Shown: piece by piece, positions 63,581 to 64,000 of the stretch
Layout of the letters: every line of letters starts with the position of its first letter
Position numbering within the stretch: position 1 is the stretch's first letter
NCBI GenBank assembly: GCA_030867875.1
Contig: JAOWCC010000577.1
Coordinates: forward strand, 4,604,660 to 4,668,659
Reading direction: 5' to 3'
DNA from: Actinernus sp. WN-2022
Lineage: Eukaryota > Cnidaria > Anthozoa > Actiniaria > Actinernidae
Length of the DNA stretch: 64,000 nt
Notes under the pieces: model-generated
What the model was told of the DNA's origin: nothing
The model's input: the letters and a program-made list of their open reading frames with translations, nothing else
Database searches by the model: none
Position numbers and translations under genes: made by a program

Positions 63581-64000
63581 TTAGAAGTGCCACTCTGGCA
63601 TTCAAATGCATGACTGATTCCGCACCAGGTTATTTAATATCTAAATTCACGAAGCGCTTCAATATTAGTGGTCGTGAAACTCGAAACTCGCAATTATTAC
63701 TGAAATCCTCTTATTCAAATCTGCGAGTGGTCCGCAGAGAAGTTTTTATTACAGAACAGTAAAAATATGGAACTCACTAGATAATGAACTGAAATTAAGC
63801 AAAGACGTTTTAAGTTTCAAGCGAAAGCTGAAGAGCAAATTATATCAAACTCAAAATAGGTTAAATTAATAGATGTAATTCAAATTATCATGTACACTGT
63901 AGTTGTATTGTATTTGTATTTTGTCTTTGAAAAGCCTTTTTAAGGAAAGATGAATAAAGTATGAAGTATGAAGTATGAAGTATCAAATTTGTGATCGGTC

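Larger units (their letters stand above)
62064..63960 (+). mobile_element. 5'-truncated CR1-like LINE with (AGTATGA)n tail, twice interrupted
   Basis: Polymerase blocks YLSDRRQVVRINS and VSGVPQGSIL (62064-62163) are cut by a 308-bp element. They resume with LFSMYTNDLTSVP and SYVDDTKLLISF (62480-62812), then a frame slip to YDEHITKTVSSCFSRLAQIN and ILKELNWLPVDKLVYY (62778-63100). A fold-back-rich block (63105-63580) interrupts again. The end of the ORF follows (LAFKCMTDSAPGYLISKFTK, then VKIWNSLDNELKLSKD), a short 3' UTR with AATAAAG and a heptamer tail at 63952-63980. Confidence 0.82.

Overview
The window is animal nuclear DNA, AT-rich and intron-rich. The style of its repeats (CR1/L2-like LINEs, tRNA-headed SINEs, many fold-back MITEs, minisatellites) and its gene families suggest a cnidarian, probably a hexacoral such as a stony coral or sea anemone. 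That assignment is an inference: no rRNA, mitochondrial or marker gene is present. There are no bacterial operons, CRISPR arrays or plasmid features.

Region 1 (about 1.1-25.9 kb, minus strand) is one complete SLC17-type (sialin/VGLUT-like) transporter gene. I placed ten coding exons by translation, splice sites and phase: 25776-25940, 20319-20352 (a 34-nt microexon), 17143-17342, 16184-16271, 15527-15622, 15279-15403, 9145-9297, 8490-8622, 4732-4967 and 1093-1299. They sum to 1437 nt, or 478 codons plus stop, with every junction in phase. The introns carry a 50-bp minisatellite, a 46-bp minisatellite made from the end of exon 8 and its splice donor, a 27-bp minisatellite touching the exon 7 acceptor, 40-bp and 32-bp arrays, a CR1/L2-like LINE, SINEs and fold-back elements.

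Region 2 (26-34.6 kb) is intergenic. It holds a Harbinger-like non-autonomous element, fold-backs, a 5'-truncated LINE with an intact reverse transcriptase ORF and a (GATT)n tail, and 30-bp and 58-bp minisatellites.

Region 3 (34.6-56.6 kb, minus strand) contains three paralogous genes for secreted, apparently furin-processed proteins (34643-35572, 49915-50868, 55420-56592). Each has a signal peptide, a conserved pro-region, a basic cleavage site and an eight-cysteine C-terminal domain resembling IL-17-type cystine-knot cytokines. The first two lie in a segmental duplication several kb long. Between them are a 73-bp x ~20 minisatellite, a ~420-bp fold-back, and a badly broken CR1-like LINE that starts with a 2A-like peptide motif and is interrupted by further elements, one of them a second LINE that is itself carrying fold-backs.

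Region 4 (56.6-64 kb) holds a deleted hAT transposon with terminal repeats and an 8-bp target duplication, and a LINE interrupted by a 308-bp element with a 9-bp target duplication. No host gene was recognised there.

The strongest candidates for follow-up are the three-gene cytokine-like cluster with its shared pro-region, and the minisatellite built from a splice donor inside the SLC17 gene.
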